A stretch of DNA of 5,205 nt from JAIEPT01 sp038217425. GTDB taxonomy: Bacteria; Planctomycetota; Planctomycetia; Gemmatales; Gemmataceae. The position numbers and the translations under genes were made by a program. The stretch is taken from positions 1 through 5,205 of the forward strand of contig JBBQPM010000313.1 in the NCBI GenBank assembly GCA_038217425.1, given 5' to 3'. Of this stretch, positions 5,152-5,205 are shown one piece after another (positions within the stretch are counted from its first letter, which is position 1; the number at the start of each line of letters is the position of its first letter). Under the pieces are notes generated by a model. That model had not been told where the DNA came from and did not search any database. It worked only from the letters and a program-made list of their open reading frames with translations.

Positions 5152-5205
5152 ATGGAGCCGGTTACCCCCACCCCTGAACCCAAGATCCGCGAAAAAGATA
5201 TTCGC
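5152..5205 (+). CDS. Possible start of a further gene (partial)
   Basis: An ATG at 5152 opens a frame to the window edge: MEPVTPTPEPKIREKDIR, 18 codons with mostly G/C third bases early on. No Shine-Dalgarno precedes it, and the same frame is open for a long way upstream inside the preceding gene, so the start is uncertain. No family can be named. Confidence 0.3.
   Translation, partial: MEPVTPTPEPKIREKDIR

Noticed and set aside
1..5205. CRISPR array, tRNA, rRNA or complete insertion sequence
   Set aside because: No regularly spaced repeats, no recognisable cloverleaf or rRNA motif, and no transposase-like protein were found in the window.

Overview
The window comes from a GC-rich bacterial chromosome with strongly G/C-ending codons in its main genes. 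The gene mix is a secreted PhoD-type phosphatase, a DUF4058 protein, a Gfo/Idh/MocA oxidoreductase and a Lys/Ala-rich histone H1-like protein. Together these suggest a planctomycete or a similar environmental bacterium. This is inferred from gene content; no taxonomic marker gene is present.

Layout: positions 2-76 hold the last codons of an unidentified plus-strand gene, followed at once by a strong terminator hairpin (83-108). A secreted PhoD-like metallophosphatase with an extra C-terminal domain follows (141-1535, +). It ends two bases from the stop codon of a convergent minus-strand gene for a small glycine-zipper/histone H1-like protein (1538-1870, -). Upstream of that gene, on the same strand, is a decayed, frame-disrupted ORF (1897-2140, -). 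Upstream again is an intact DUF4058 gene (2140-2925, -). A 110-base divergent intergenic region carries a good sigma70-type promoter for the DUF4058 gene, a 12-base palindrome over that promoter, and a weaker promoter that could make a leaderless transcript for the Gfo/Idh/MocA oxidoreductase (3036-4304, +).

After the oxidoreductase the character changes. A 262-base, AT-richer intergenic stretch with short degenerate repeats leads into two closely spaced small plus-strand genes. The first is HicA-like (4567-4782). The second is a 103-residue acidic protein predicted to be ferredoxin-like (4794-5105), preceded by a strong ribosome binding site. This pair looks like a compact toxin-antitoxin-like accessory module and is the most interesting part of the window. 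The last 54 bases may be the start of another gene.

The genes do not form one pathway. The likely transcription units are phoD alone, DUF4058 with the decayed ORF and possibly the H1-like gene, the oxidoreductase alone, and the two-gene HicA-like module.
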